64,000 nucleotides of DNA, from assembly GCA_038049695.1 (NCBI GenBank), contig CP142456.1, positions 16,520,501 through 16,584,500 of the forward strand, given 5' to 3'. Source of the stretch: Cinnamomum chago. Taxonomy: Eukaryota > Streptophyta > Magnoliopsida > Laurales > Lauraceae. A program made the position numbers and the translations under genes. Below the pieces are notes generated by a model that was not told where the DNA came from, ran no database searches, and saw only the letters and a list, made by a program, of their open reading frames with translations. Shown piece after piece: positions 13,698 through 26,035 of this stretch. How positions within the stretch are numbered: position 1 is the first letter of the stretch; the number at the start of each line of letters is the position of its first letter.

Positions 13698-14474
13698 GTC
13701 CTCACTGTGAGGGACCAAGCATGGGAGTTCAGATGGTTGGTGGCACTGAAAGAAGCGGGAGTCTCTGAGGACCACCCGGCTTCTAAAAATCTAGCTAGGT
13801 TCCCAGGCTCAGAGTCGGAATCGAGTTCCGTCCCCTCTTCGTCTGAGGTTCCTGTCGAGGCTGTTCCAACCTAACACTGGAGATGCTGGGGCCGATGCTT
13901 GAAAACTTTCTTTGATGTATTTCTCCACTTGGGAATTTTGTAATGCTTGAACATTGTATCTTCTTTTTTTATAAATGCAATTTCATTTTTTCCTTTTTCA
14001 TGCTTGCCCCCAAACATTTCTTCATGTGTTTGACCTCAGTTCCTTAACGAAGCTTTTTACATGCTCAGGAAATCGATTTCGCTTAAGTAATTAAGTTCGG
14101 TTCAACAACCAAGACCTCGTTTATTCTTAAGTTCCATAACTCAAGAAACTTGTGTCCAAATACCAAATTTGTCCGTAGCATAGTTTAGTTCATTAACCGA
14201 GCTCAACAGGAGTAAATTGGATTAAGTCCTTTAACTTAAAGGAATACAAGGTTTTTACCTCGGCGGTAGAAAACTTGGTTCCGCAACCAAACATATTTTA
14301 ATTCCGAACACCGAAGTAGCCACCGAGTTCTTTAACTTGGTGTTGCGCCTTAACTATTTAAGGCTTTTCTTCATTTTCCTAATGCTCCGTAGCAGTTAGG
14401 TAGGTAATTGCTGAGTTCTACAACTTGGCGAGAATTGAGGGCAACAAAGACTGCCTTTATTGATCTCGAAAATT

Positions 14475-14962
14475 GAATACAATATAAAAATAATACTTCT
14501 TGAGGTACGTCGCATTCCATGGCCTTGGTAACTCTTTACCATACATGTCCTCAAGCTTGTATGCTGATTGTCCGGCAACCGAGATCACCTTAAATGGCCC
14601 GTGCCAGTTCGGTGTCAGCTTGCCTTCATTCGGATTCTTATCCCCCGGGAAGCATCTTCTTCAAGACCAATTCTCCAACTGAGAACTTTCTCTCTCTGAC
14701 TTTTTGGTTGTAGCCCCTAGCCAATTGTTGTTGGTAGGCAGTTAGGCGGATAGCTGCTGCATCTCTTCGCTCTTCGGTTAGGTCCAGTTCCCAGGCTAGA
14801 TTCACTTCGTTTTGGATTTGATCGAAGAGCTCAGACCTCAAAGATGGGAGACCAACCTTAAGTGGGATCACGACTTCCATTCCAAAGGCCAAGGAGAAGG
14901 GTGTTGCCAAAGTAGAGCGTCTTGCAGTAGTTCTATATGCCCATAGGACACTCGGAAGTTCT
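14475..14962 (-). pseudogene. Tat integrase C-terminal part, separated by insertion
   Basis: The open part (14638-14962) encodes ELPSVLWAYRTTARRSTLAT, then a region rich in RELDL-type and AYQQQLARGYNQKVRERKF motifs. This matches residue for residue the integrase C-terminus of the pol at 36860-39535. The frame continues toward LKKYYF near 14480 after a frameshift. Its upstream half ends at 22738, where the sequence ...DRAKGR is interrupted by the gag-only LTR element. Removing that element and one copy of GTTCT joins the two parts. Confidence 0.85.
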
Positions 14963-16885
14963 TGAAAGTCCACGAGGATCCTAACCCTAGAGGGGGGGGG
15001 GGGTGAATAGGGTGAGCTACAACTAATGACTAATTATGACCAATTTTAATTTCTTAAACTAAACTAGTCACAAGTGATGAATAATCAATCAATATGCGGA
15101 AGCTAAACAAATCAATCACCACATAGCAATCACCACAACACAATATTTATAGTGGTTCGGCCAACGTGCCTACATCCACTACCGGCTTGTGTATCCAACA
15201 CCCCACCGGATTCCACTATTTATGCTTTTTACTAGGCTAAGCAATAACCCTTACAAAGTTGTTTTTCTAGGCTAAACAACAACCTCTCAATGTGCTTTTA
15301 GAGGCTAAGCAATAACCTTTACAATGTTGCTTTTCAAAGGCTAAACAACAACCTTACAATGTGCTTTTCAAGGCTAAGCAATAACCTTTACAAATCAAGA
15401 TTTCTCAAAGAAAGTGTCTTCACAAAAGAACACTCCAAGAGATACAATTTAAGCTCAATTTAATTTGCCTCTAAATAGGCGGATATGAAAATTAAAACTA
15501 ACTCACACAAACACTCAAAGAAATGCAAAGATGTATGCTTATGAAGTGTGTGTGTGAAAACTTCAATCAAGTTTAAAAGTAAGCTCAATCAATTTGTGCT
15601 TAATGCACTTTGAAAGTTTAAGGCACAAAAAGATATGATTGAAGTTCTATGCAAATCACTTGAACAATTACACACTTATGAATGATATGAAAATCTAAAG
15701 ATCACAAGTTGTATGAAAGTGTTTAAGCCTAATCAAGTGATGCATGTGCAATGTTGTTTTCCAAAAACTAATTTGACTAAAGATTAAATGAATGAAAACA
15801 ACAAGGGAAGTTTCAACCAAGTGAAGTAATCATGCAATAAAGGAAATCAAAGATTTATGGCTAAGCATGATTAAGAAAGTTTAAAACAAAACTTGGGTTG
15901 AAATCAAAGTGATGAATCCAATCTTGAATATCAAAGATGAAAGGAAGAAAGGATTCAACACATCATTGTTATCATGCTTGAAATCATTTTCCAAAGTTTC
16001 AAATAAAGCACATAACAAATGATTAATTAAAAGTAAAACTTACTTGGAGATTTAACTTAGTTGATCCAAGCTTAAGCTTTACTTAATGACCCTTTGATGT
16101 CTCTTAGATCATCCCCTTTGTCTTCTCTCAAAGCTCCTCAAAGAAGGTTTCAAAATCACCAACCAAAGACAAAGGAAAGAGCTCATTTAAATACCAAAAA
16201 CTGCCCAACGGCTAGTTTGGCCGGTTGACCGGCCATGACAGGCCGGTAGACCGGCCAAGCACAACGGTCATAAAAATAGCCGTTGTGTTTTGGGTCATCC
16301 TGCACTATGGCCGGTTAACCGGGCTAACATGGCCGGTTAACCGGCTACACTGCGGGTTGACCACCCCGGTTAACCCCATGGTTAACCCCGCAGCACCAAA
16401 ATTCCCAAAAAATGCATTTTTCACAGTTTTGCTTGGGGGAACTTTTTGGCCACTAAATCAAGCTTGGAAAACATGTTTTAAAGATTCTAAAGGTTTTTAA
16501 AACATGACATAAAAAGCCTAAAAAGTTTCAAAACTTTTAAAACAAAGGCTTGCTTGATTTCTTGAAAACTCTTTTCAAATGAAATTGCATACACAAAAGA
16601 TTCTTTTTGTGATGAATGTATGCAAAACTCAAACCTAAATTCACAAGATGATTTTCCAAATATAATGCACAATGAATTAGGTTTTCAAAAGAGTTTGGGT
16701 TTCAAAACTAATGCATCCAAGTTTAAAACCAAAACATGCATAAAACAAAAGCTTTTCCAAATCTTAAAAGCTATGCATGAATGAAACTAAATTTCAAGGT
16801 TTTCTAAAACAATGCAAGTGTGAGAATTCAAATGATGCTAAAGTGCAAATGCATCCATCAAATTGCAAATACAAAATCCCTAACA
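14963..16885 (-). repeat. 3' LTR of gag-only element
   Basis: It begins TGAAAGTCCACGAGG and ends AATCCCTAACA on the plus strand, and it is a near-perfect direct copy of 20812-22737. It contains a 12-G run (14989-15003 area), tandem-like GGCTAAGCAATAACC and GGCTAAACAACAACC segments (15230-15390), and a patch rich in the tetramer CCGG (GGCCGGTTGACCGGCC-like) at 16215-16360. Small frames inside it (16225-16500, 16487-16672) recur in the other LTR and are not genes. Confidence 0.95.
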
Positions 16886-16901
16886 ATCTCCCCCTTTGCA
16901 A
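16886..16901 (-). promoter_or_regulatory. polypurine tract of gag-only element
   Basis: On the minus strand AAAGGGGGAGATT lies immediately before the TGTTAGGG start of the 3' LTR. This is the expected plus-strand priming site of an LTR retrotransposon. Confidence 0.85.
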
Positions 16902-17518
16902 TTTGATGGCAACTTACTCATCATTGAAATAACACACCAAGTCTTCAGCTCCCCCTAAGCTGGACAAGTCTTGAAATCTTCTTGGATGCTCCTTCTTTTA
17001 GCTTGGGCTCTTGGGCTCTTTTCTCCAATCTTCTTGATGCTTGGAGCTTGATCATTCTTCAAGCTTTCTTTCTTCTTTCTCTCTTTAGCCAAGCATCTTC
17101 TTTAGCTCCAAGCTTTCTTTCTTCTATTTGCTCTCCCCCTTTGACCATGCCTCTCTCTCTTGAGAACTTGAAAGCTTTCTCCCCCTTTGATGGATAGGAG
17201 ATCTTCGAGTACTTGAACTCTCGAACTCTCTCCCCCTTTGTAGAGTAGGAGATCCTTGAGTCACACTTGAACTCTCTCTCCCCCTTTGACATTAAATTGC
17301 AAAGGTACCTACACACATGAAACAAGAAGAATACCTTTAGTAGCACCTGTTAACAAATGAAATCGAAAATGAAATACATAACAGGCTATCATGTATGGAA
17401 GATATCTCTAAGGGCTCAAAGGCAATCCTAGGGTGAATTTGATCAAAACTAATACTTCTTATGAAGGTTTACACTCCCCCTCAATCCATTCTCTTCTTTT
17501 GTCAAGCTTTTGACAAGA
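16902..17518 (-). other. gag-only element, non-coding, CT-rich part
   Basis: Internal non-coding region next to the polypurine tract. It contains repeated CTCCCCCTTTG segments (about 17143, 17179, 17231, 17277) and CTTTCTT-rich sequence. On the minus strand these are AAAGGGGGAG motifs that resemble the true polypurine tract. The small frame 16982-17197 is low complexity and I do not call it a gene. Confidence 0.6.
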
Positions 17519-19260
17519 TATAACTATTAGATTCAAGAAGTATATGGTTTATCCAAGTGAGGGTCAACTTCAAGGAAAGGATTAGATTCATTTAACTATA
17601 AGGCTCATACGATCAAATTACCAAAAGAGAGCAAGGTCTAAAGGGAGAAACGATCATGGATACCAATTGAAATAAACATATCAATTGAGATTAAAGGATG
17701 TGACTATTAACACAATCACTCTAAGATGGATTTAAGAATATTACTATTAGGAAAAATCCAAATAAGAGCTATCCATGATGCAATGGGGTTTACTCAAACA
17801 TAGCATCAATCAATATAACTTATGAAAATCATATGCTATGAAAGTTTTGAACTCATTTCATTCAAACAATAAATGTGACTATTAATGTGCAAGAATGAGT
17901 GAAATGAAATTCAAAACATGAAGCCAACCTCAACTAATAACCAACCAATATTATGAACACATAAACATGGTGGTCATGAGATATACCTATAAGAGCAAGT
18001 GAGGAGGCAATCATGAACATTATGATGCTAATGGTGTGTGACATGGAACAATTATATAACTATGAAGTTCAATCCAATGTACACAAGGTTTATCACATTC
18101 TCAAGAAATCAAATCAATCAAAAAATTGTACCAATAGAAACCAATTGAATTTGATAACATGATAAAGAGCAAGAATGTGGCAAACTCCATCAAGCATCAT
18201 AAATGCATATTCATCACTTATATAGATATAACTATAGAGCATAGTGATGAACAAGGTAAATTGCAATGTAAAAGGATATTACTTGGCAATGCATGCAATT
18301 TCTTAAGTGTCTAGATCATATGAATTCAACACTAAGATATCCATCAAACAAGAGATATAACTATGAAATACAAGGAATGGATTTCAAAGAGGTTCATATG
18401 ATCAAGAACACTATTATGAAGTTGAAACATGTATAAAAATGACAACATTAAGAAGGTATACATGAATCAACATCATAACCATCCATTAAAAGAAATGACT
18501 AGAAGGCATAGAGGATGGATTTGGGTTCTAGTATGGTTTCTACAAGTATAACTAAGATCACAACCATACATGGAACCAATAGTCATTTGCATATAAAAAG
18601 AATAACTAAATAAGCAAAGTTGCAAACAACATACATTTCCAATTCTAAGATAATGAAACCAAAAGAAAAGGAAATGATAACATGGAACATGCTTAGAAGA
18701 TTATAACTAATGATGTTAAAAAGCATTTCCATTCAACCAATCTTCAAATCATTTTGATAAACAAAATCCAACAATGAGCATAAAAAGAATGATTTGGAAG
18801 ATCAATTTTCAACATTGTATTTGAAAAGATATAACTTAATTGAAGCACATACAAGTTGAATTTTCAAAACAATGATTTTCCATATACAAGTATAACTTAG
18901 AAATCCATGGAAAACTTGAATTGATTCATATATTCATTTGTTCAAAAAATCTTACTATGACATCTACACAAATGATTCAACAACAATTGATCATGAATGA
19001 ATTAGCTATGAAAGCTTTTAACAACACAATCAATTAATCATGTAGAAATGCAATGCAAAACATAAAGCTAAATGTGTGCAAAAAGCAAATCAAACATGAT
19101 GAGATTATAATCAAGAGATTTTGAAAACCATGAAGTGTAACTTAGAATGGTGCATGAAAGCAAAATCAATTGATCATAAAGAAACATTGCATTTTAAGAA
19201 ATGTAACTATGAAAGAACAAAATGCAAAAGCAATCATGACCAACAAAAGGTTTAACTTAT
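17519..19260 (-). repeat. dispersed TAACTATGAA-like motif array
   Basis: Non-coding 1.7 kb between the gag ORF and the polypurine-tract region. A core close to TATAACTATGAA, or degenerate versions of it, recurs about every 60-90 bp. Examples lie near 17519, 17590, 17816, 18055, 18226, 18354, 18545, 18603, 18703, 18832, 18892, 19137, 19203 and 19250. The sequence between copies is not obviously repeated. The role is unknown; RNA packaging or relics of an expanded repeat are both conceivable. Confidence 0.6.
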
Positions 19261-19292
19261 AAAGCATAGGTTGGTCAAAGAGGTCCAAGGCC

Positions 19293-20711
19293 TTAAGGTT
19301 TGTCTAAGTATAAAACTTTGGGAATCCACCTAAGGTCTTGTGAGGGTTGAACTTTGAGGTCTATCTTAGAAGTCTCACCAACTAAAGGAGATTTTAATTG
19401 ATAAATTTTCAACTTAAACTTATCACCAAGATATTTAGATTTGACTAAGTTTAGCTTAGATTGGTGATTAGTCTTTTGATGTTGGTGAGTTTTCTTCTTA
19501 GGGGATTGATTCATTTTTCTTTTCTTCTTATTTTCTCCCTTTCTTTGACTTTTGAAATTTAGATTTAACTTTGTAATTCTCTTCAAAAGTTCTTTCATGT
19601 TTTGACTTAAGGGAGGAAGGTTGAGAAGCTTTTTGTTAATAGATTCTTTTAAACTTGGTTTGACTTGTTTAACCTTTTTAGAATCTATTTTTGGAGACTC
19701 CTTGTTAATTGGTTTAACTTGTTTAAGCTTTATGGAGTCTTCCTTTGTTTTTAGTGTCTTACCCTTCAAGGATTTAGATTCTACCTTCTTGAGTTCAAAG
19801 ATGGGTTTAGACACATGGCTTCTTTTTCTTAGTTTGCACTCAAACATAAAATGTCCTTCAATGCCACAAAAATTACATTTGGTTTTGGGCAAAGGAGAAA
19901 GAGTGCTAGAGAATGAGGACTCACCTTTCACAAAAGTGTTGGTGAATTTAGGGTCATATGACTTATTCCTATTGAATCCAAGACCCGTCCTATCTCCATG
20001 AGGTTTACCCAATTTAAATAGTTTTTCAAGTCTATCTTCACTTTGGGTAACCTTGCACTCATACTTTTGTTTATAGTTTTCAAGTTGAGTGACTTTGGTT
20101 ATAAGGATTGAATTTTCATTTTTAACTTTAGAAAGCTCATTTTCAATTTCCTTATATTTGCTTAGCTCTTCATTGGCAAGTTTTAATTCAAGCTTTAGTT
20201 CATTAACAACATTAGATCCAAGCTCTTGGGTTTTTAACTTACTTTTAATCAACTTGGCTTCTAAATTGTTAAAGTCTTTGTCTTGCCTTTTTATTTGATC
20301 TCTTAGAATTAAATTTTCCTTATTGACATTGTCATAATCCATCTTTAATTCTTTTAGTTCATCTTGAATGTTAGATAGATTATTTAAAGAGATCATGAAC
20401 TTAGATTCTAAACAATTTATGACTTCATCTTTCTCTCTAAGCTCATCTTTTGAAGAGACTAGCTCTTTGTTTAGTTTCATAGATTCTTCTCTTAAACTTC
20501 TATTTCTCTTATCAAGCTTTGAAGATAATGTATATAATTCATTATAGGCTTGTTGAAGATCATCTTCATCATAATCATTTTCTTCCTCTTTATTTAATTC
20601 ACATTGAGATTCTTTAAATTGAATGTTTGAATCTCCAATAGATGGAAGAATGAGGGGTCTAGGAGAATCTACAAAATCTAGCATAGTGGAGTCCATTCTA
20701 ATGATTTTCAT
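19293..20711 (-). CDS. gag-like coiled-coil protein with CCHC zinc knuckle
   Basis: An intact 472-codon frame on the minus strand just downstream of the primer-binding site. It is the only long ORF of the gag-only retroelement. The first 60 residues are acidic, and about residues 45-240 are long K/E/L/N-rich coiled coil. One CX2CX4HX4C zinc knuckle (CNFCGIEGHFMFEC) lies at about residues 278-291. The C-terminal third is very basic (K-rich) and ends near RWIPKVLYL, a motif like the one Copia Gag proteins carry before protease. The likely role is the capsid/nucleocapsid protein that packages the element RNA. Protease and RT would be supplied in trans. The first Met could be either M1 or M7; M1 follows the primer site by about 90 bases. 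Codon use is AT-rich, unlike the GC-rich Tat genes around it. It was called by motif and context; no close homologue was searched. Confidence 0.85.
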   Translation of the reverse strand: MKIIRMDSTMLDFVDSPRPLILPSIGDSNIQFKESQCELNKEEENDYDEDDLQQAYNELYTLSSKLDKRNRSLREESMKLNKELVSSKDELREKDEVINCLESKFMISLNNLSNIQDELKELKMDYDNVNKENLILRDQIKRQDKDFNNLEAKLIKSKLKTQELGSNVVNELKLELKLANEELSKYKEIENELSKVKNENSILITKVTQLENYKQKYECKVTQSEDRLEKLFKLGKPHGDRTGLGFNRNKSYDPKFTNTFVKGESSFSSTLSPLPKTKCNFCGIEGHFMFECKLRKRSHVSKPIFELKKVESKSLKGKTLKTKEDSIKLKQVKPINKESPKIDSKKVKQVKPSLKESINKKLLNLPPLSQNMKELLKRITKLNLNFKSQRKGENKKKRKMNQSPKKKTHQHQKTNHQSKLNLVKSKYLGDKFKLKIYQLKSPLVGETSKIDLKVQPSQDLRWIPKVLYLDKP

Positions 20712-20797
20712 AAAAGAACAAATCTAGGGTTTTAACTCTAGGTTTTTACACCTAATCAAGAGTTCCAAACACTTGATCCTAAGGGATAGAGCACTTG

Positions 20798-20809
20798 GCT
20801 CTGATACCA
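20798..20809 (-). promoter_or_regulatory. primer-binding site, initiator tRNA-Met type
   Basis: The minus strand reads TGGTATCAGAGC, complementary to the 3' end of plant initiator tRNA-Met. It lies two bases inside the 5' LTR (ends at 20812). This fixes the element orientation as minus. Confidence 0.93.
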
Positions 20810-20811
20810 AT

Positions 20812-22737
20812 TGAAAGTCCACGAGGATCCTAACCCTAGAGGGGGGGGGGGGGGGTGAATAGGGTGAGCTACAACTAATGACTAATTATGACCAATTTTA
20901 ATTTCTTAAACTAAACTAGTCACAAGTGATGAATAATCAATCAATATGCGGAAGCTAAACAAATCAATCACCACATAGCAATCACCACAACACAATATTT
21001 ATAGTGGTTCGGCCAACGTGCCTACATCCACTACCGGCTTGTGTATCCAACACCCCACCGGATTCCACTATTTATGCTTTTTACTAGGCTAAGCAATAAC
21101 CCTTACAAAGTTGTTTTTCTAGGCTAAACAACAACCTCTCAATGTGCTTTTAGAGGCTAAGCAATAACCTTTACAATGTTGCTTTTCAAAGGCTAAACAA
21201 CAACCTTACAATGTGCTTTTCAAGGCTAAGCAATAACCTTTACAAATCAAGATTTCTCAAAGAAAGTGTCTTCACAAAAGAACACTCCAAGAGATACAAT
21301 TTAAGCTCAATTTAATTTGCCTCTAAATAGGCGGATATGAAAATTAAAACTAACTCACACAAACACTCAAAGAAATGCAAAGATGTATGCTTATGAAGTG
21401 TGTGTGTGAAAACTTCAATCAAGTTTAAAAGTAAGCTCAATCAATTTGTGCTTAATGCACTTTGAAAGTTTAAGGCACAAAAAGATATGATTGAAGTTCT
21501 ATGCAAATCACTTGAACAATTACACACTTGTGAATGATATGAAAATCTAAAGATCACAAGTTGTATGAAAGTGTTTAAGCCTAATCAAGTGATGCATGTG
21601 CAATGTTGTTTTCCAAAAACTAATTTGACTAAAGATTAAATGAATGAAAACAACAAGGGAAGTTTCAACCAAGTGAAGTAATCATGCAATAAAGGAAATC
21701 AAAGATTTATGGCTAAGCATGATTAAGAAAGTTTAAAACAAAACTTGGGTTGAAATCAAAGTGATGAATCCAATCTTGAATATCAAAGATGAAAGGAAGA
21801 AAGGATTCAACACATCATTGTTATCATGCTTGAAATCATTTTCCAAAGTTTCAAATAAAGCACATAACAAATGATTAATTAAAAGTAAAACTTACTTGGA
21901 GATTTAACTTAGTTGATCCAAGCTTAAGCTTTACTTAATGACCCTTTGATGTCTCTTAGATCATCCCCTTTGTCTTCTCTCAAAGCTCCTCAAAGAAGGT
22001 TTCAAAATCACCAACCAAAGACAAAGGAAAGAGCTCATTTAAATACCAAAAACTGCCCAACGGCTAGTTTGGCCGGTTGACCGGCCATGACAGGCCGGTA
22101 GACCGGCCAAGCACAACGGTCATAAAAATAGCCGTTGTGTTTTGGGTCATCCTGCACTATGGCCGGTTAACCGGGCTAACATGGCCGGTTAACCGGCTAC
22201 ACTGCGGGTTGACCACCCCGGTTAACCCCATGGTTAACCCCGCAGCACCAAAATTCCCAAAAAATGCATTTTTCACAGTTTTGCTTGGGGGAACTTTTTG
22301 GCCACTAAATCAAGCTTGGAAAACATGTTTTAAAGATTCTAAAGGTTTTTAAAACATGACATAAAAAGCCTAAAAAGTTTCAAAACTTTTAAAACAAAGG
22401 CTTGCTTGATTTCTTGAAAACTCTTTTCAAATGAAATTGCATACACAAAAGATTCTTTTTGTGATGAATGTATGCAAAACTCAAACCTAAATTCACAAGA
22501 TGATTTTCCAAATATAATGCACAATGAATTAGGTTTTCAAAAGAGTTTGGGTTTCAAAACTAATGCATCCAAGTTTAAAACCAAAACATGCATAAAACAA
22601 AAGCTTTTCCAAATCTTAAAAGCTATGCATGAATGAAACTAAATTTCAAGGTTTTCTAAAACAATGCAAGTGTGAGAATTCAAATGATGCTAAAGTGCAA
22701 ATGCATCCATCAAATTGCAAATACAAAATCCCTAACA
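20812..22737 (-). repeat. 5' LTR of gag-only element
   Basis: Direct copy of 14963-16885 with a 15-G instead of a 12-G run and, by my reading, one substitution (G at 21530 versus A at 15678). Near identity over 1.9 kb means very recent insertion or recent conversion. The ORFs at 22077-22352 and 22339-22524 duplicate those in the other LTR exactly and are not genes. Confidence 0.95.
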
Positions 22738-25700
22738 GTTCTTTCACTCATCTCCCTTTAGCTCGGTCAAGTCTCTTCTTGAGTCCATCGAGCACCACCC
22801 TGTTCGAAATTTCGGCTTGACCATTGCTTTGTGGGTAAGCCGGAGTGGAACAGTAATTTCTAATGTCGAACTCCTGACAGAAGTTTCTGAAGAGGTTGGA
22901 GTTGAACTGAGTCCCGTTGTCTGAGACTAAAGCTCGTGGGACACCAAACCTTGTGATGATGTTCTTCCAGACGAAGTTTTTAGAGTCTTGCTCGGTGATG
23001 GAAGACAACGGTTTGACTTCTATCCACTTGGTGAAATAATCGTAGCCACCTTTTATTCCCTTGAGCTTGGTGGAGTGGCCCCACAATGTCCAAGCCCCAC
23101 TGAGCAAAGAGCCATGGACTAGAGAGTGGGCTCAGATCTTGTACTGGCCGATGGATGGAGTGTGAGAACTTCTGGCACTTCTTGCATTTCCTGGCATATA
23201 GCTGAGCGTCCTTCTGCATGTAAGGCTACCAATAGCCTTGGTATGCTAGTGATCGGTCCCCAATGTGCTTTCCGCATATTCCTTCATGAATTTCATAGAG
23301 GAAGTCTTCAACCTGGCTTGGGTGAACACACTAGAGGTAAGGGCCAGTATAGGACTTCCTGTAAAGTTTGTCATCTAGAGACAACCAAAACCGAGTTGCT
23401 TTCAGCCTGATTTTGTGAGCCTCATTCCTGTCTTCAGGAAGTTGATCAACTCTAAGATAGGAGATGATTGGGTCCATCCAGCTCGGACCGAGATCAACAC
23501 ATAAAATCTGCCGAGGTGGCTGAAGCTCTATGCTTGGTTTTTACAACGTTTCCACCTCAATAGTCCTTTTTCTCCCCGCCTCGACGGCAGAGGCTAGGTT
23601 TGCGAGAGCGTCGGCATGAGAATTATAATCTCTGCCAACCTGTTTGACTTCAACTCTCTCGAACTGAGAAAGGAGCTGCTTTGCATGAGCTAATTAGGTT
23701 GTCATCCTTTCGTCGCGAGCTTGGTAGTCTCCGTTCAGTTGGCTCGTCACCAACTGGGAGTCACTGAAGACCACCAACTGCCGTGCCCCCAGGATTTTAG
23801 CGCTGTTGAGCCCTGCAATCAGTGCTTCGTACTCAGCTTCGTTATTGGACTCCTTGAAGCCAATTGTTAAGGCTTGTTCGATGACTAGGCCCTTTGGAGA
23901 TTGAAGGACTATGCCGGCGCCAACCCTTTTGGAGGTTGATGATCTGTCGACGAATTCCTTCCATGCTGAACCAAGGAATTGCTTCCAAGATTGCTCTTCT
24001 TCTGTCTCGGCGACTTTGTCCTCATCCCCTTTGCCCCCCCCCAAGTTCGGTATCGAGCAGGCTCAGAGCCGAACTAGGAGAGACAAACTCCACAATGAAG
24101 TCTGCCAAAAATTGGGCCTTTATTGCTATTTTGGGTTGATACTGGATATCGTACTGCCCCAAATCGACGACCCATCTTGAGATTCTTTTAGAGAAATCTG
24201 CCTTTCTGAAAAGGGACTTAAGTAGATGTTCCGTAACAACCACTATAATGTGCGTCTGGAAGTAGTGAGAAAGTTAGTGAAAAGCACTGACGAGTGCTAA
24301 TGCAAGTTTCTCCAATGGTAGGTACCTGGTCTCTGCATCAAGACGGATCTTGCTCGTACAGTAAATGAGATTCTGTTGCCTATCTTCCTCCTTGATGAGT
24401 ACCGAGCTCACTGCATGATCCGAGATAGCCAGGTATAGGTAGAGCACCTCTCCCTACTTCGACGTTGAAAGCAGGGGTGGTGAAGCTAGGTAGGCTTTGA
24501 GCTCCTGCAGAGCTTGGTTGCACTTCGGAGTCCATTGAAATTTTGAACTTTTCTTCAAAAGTTGAGAAAAGGGTCGGCACTTTTTTGAAGCTCGGCTGAT
24601 AAAGCGATTGAGGGCGGCAGCCATGCCAGTGAGCCTCTGAACTTGTTTTGTCGTAGTTGGGCTCTGTATCCCCTGATTGCTGAGATGATCTAGTCTGGAT
24701 TTGCTTCAATTCCTTTTCTTGTGACCAGGCTTCCCAGGAATTTGCCGGAGCCACTTGGATGCATTTAGCTTGAGTTGGAACTTTTTGAGAATATCAAATG
24801 TTTGACTTAGGTCTGCCAAGTGGTCCGGCGACCTTTTAGACTTGACAACCATGTCGTCAATGTAGACCTCCATTGTTTTGCCTAGCTGGGCCTAGAACAT
24901 TTTAGTTACCAGCCTCTGGTAAGTTACCAACACATTTTTAACCCAAATGGCATCACTCTGTAGCAGTAGATGCCACTAGGTGTTATTAATCCGGTATTTT
25001 CTTCATCAGGCCCATGCATTGGAATTTGATGGTAACCTCGGTAAGCATCGAGGAAACTCATCCTGTCATGCCCGGCGGTTGCGTCGATCATCTGGTTGAT
25101 CTTTGGGAGTGGAAAGTTGTCCTTGGGGCATGCTTTGTTGAGGTCGGTGAAGTCAACGCAGATCCTCCACTTTCCATTCTTTTTCTTGACCACCATTGTA
25201 TTGGCCAACCAATCCGGGTAGTGAACCTCCCTGATCGCCTTGGCCTCCAACAACTTTTGAACCTCCTCGATCACGGCCTCGATTTGTGGGATCCCCGTTC
25301 TGCGAGCCTTCTAGACGACAGGCTTGTGCTTCGGGTCCATATTCAACTTGTGTCACATGATCTCGGGATTGACGCCAGGCATTTCATAAGGGGTCCAAGC
25401 GAAAACTTCCCTGTTTCGTAACAAGAAGTTTAAGTGCTCAGACCTATCAGGTTCGGTGAGTTGGCTCACAAGCAGAAAATATCTTTCAGGATCGTTGGGA
25501 TCAATCCTAATCTCGGTCAGATCTTCAACGCTCTTTTGATCTGGGGCTCGGTCGACGTCTTCAAGTTCAACTTCCTTCTCTAGCTAGGCCATGTGAACCC
25601 GTGTTGGCTCTGCTTCGCCAGGCACCACGACCATCAAGCATTGCTTGGCCATGTGCTGGTTACCTCTAACCGTGATCATCTCAACTCTACCGTTCTTGTT

Positions 25701-26027
25701 CTCTAACGGAAATTTGACTTTTTGGTGATGAGTGGAAGGTACTGCTTCCATGTTATGCATCCACCACAAGAAAACCGGCTAGCATGGAGGCGCCTTCAAC
25801 TTGGACATTTAGGGAGATTCTTCCCTTGGGGTATACTGGCTTTGAGCTGAAACCCACCAAGGGAGTGCGTGCTTCTTGCAAGTCCTATTCTTTGAGACCC
25901 ATCTTCTTGAAGCAGTGAAAGTAGAGGATCTCTGATGAGTTCCTGGGATCCACAAGAATCCTTTATACCTTGAAGTTCTTTAACTTCAGGGTCACAATTA
26001 ATGGATCGTTGTGGGGAAGCTGGACCC
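22738..26027 (-). pseudogene. Tat pol: protease, RT, two RNase H domains, integrase N part
   Basis: Reading down the minus strand: protease near 26030-25580, where the expected D-x-G-S-S reads as VDPRNSSE (active site lost) with in-frame stops; RT at about 25330-24600, with the palm sequence FTDLNKACPKDNFPLPKI and an intact YIDDMVVK near 24870; the RT-linked RNase H at about 24590-24080; a second RNase H (23694-24044) with FVDRSSTS, NNEAEYEALIAGL and FSDSQLV; integrase at 23260-22738, with the zinc-finger part QLYARKCKKCQKFSH, WGLDIVGP, VSDNGTQF and the AYPQSNGQAE block. Frames shift several times (around 24920, 24380, 23100), so no functional polyprotein remains. The tandem RNase H domains are the Tat/Ogre hallmark. 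Confidence 0.9.
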
Positions 26028-26035
26028 CATCTAGG

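Larger units (their letters stand above)
14963..22737 (-). mobile_element. gag-only LTR retrotransposon (TR-GAG type), very young
   Basis: Two long LTRs (1923 and 1926 bp) are flanked by a perfect GTTCT duplication (14958-14962 and 22738-22742). On the minus strand the order is 5' LTR (20812-22737), a primer-binding site matching initiator tRNA-Met, one long gag-like ORF, about 2.4 kb of non-coding DNA, a polypurine tract and the 3' LTR (14963-16885). No protease, RT, RNase H or integrase is present, so it must be moved by a partner element. The Met primer site fits Copia-type elements, but the autonomous partner is not in the window. I found one substitution (15678 versus 21530) plus a G-run length difference between the LTRs. 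Confidence 0.93.

Noticed and set aside
16225..16672. Paired small frames that recur identically at 22077-22524
   Set aside because: They lie in the two LTRs of the gag-only element and are repeated only because the LTRs are copies.
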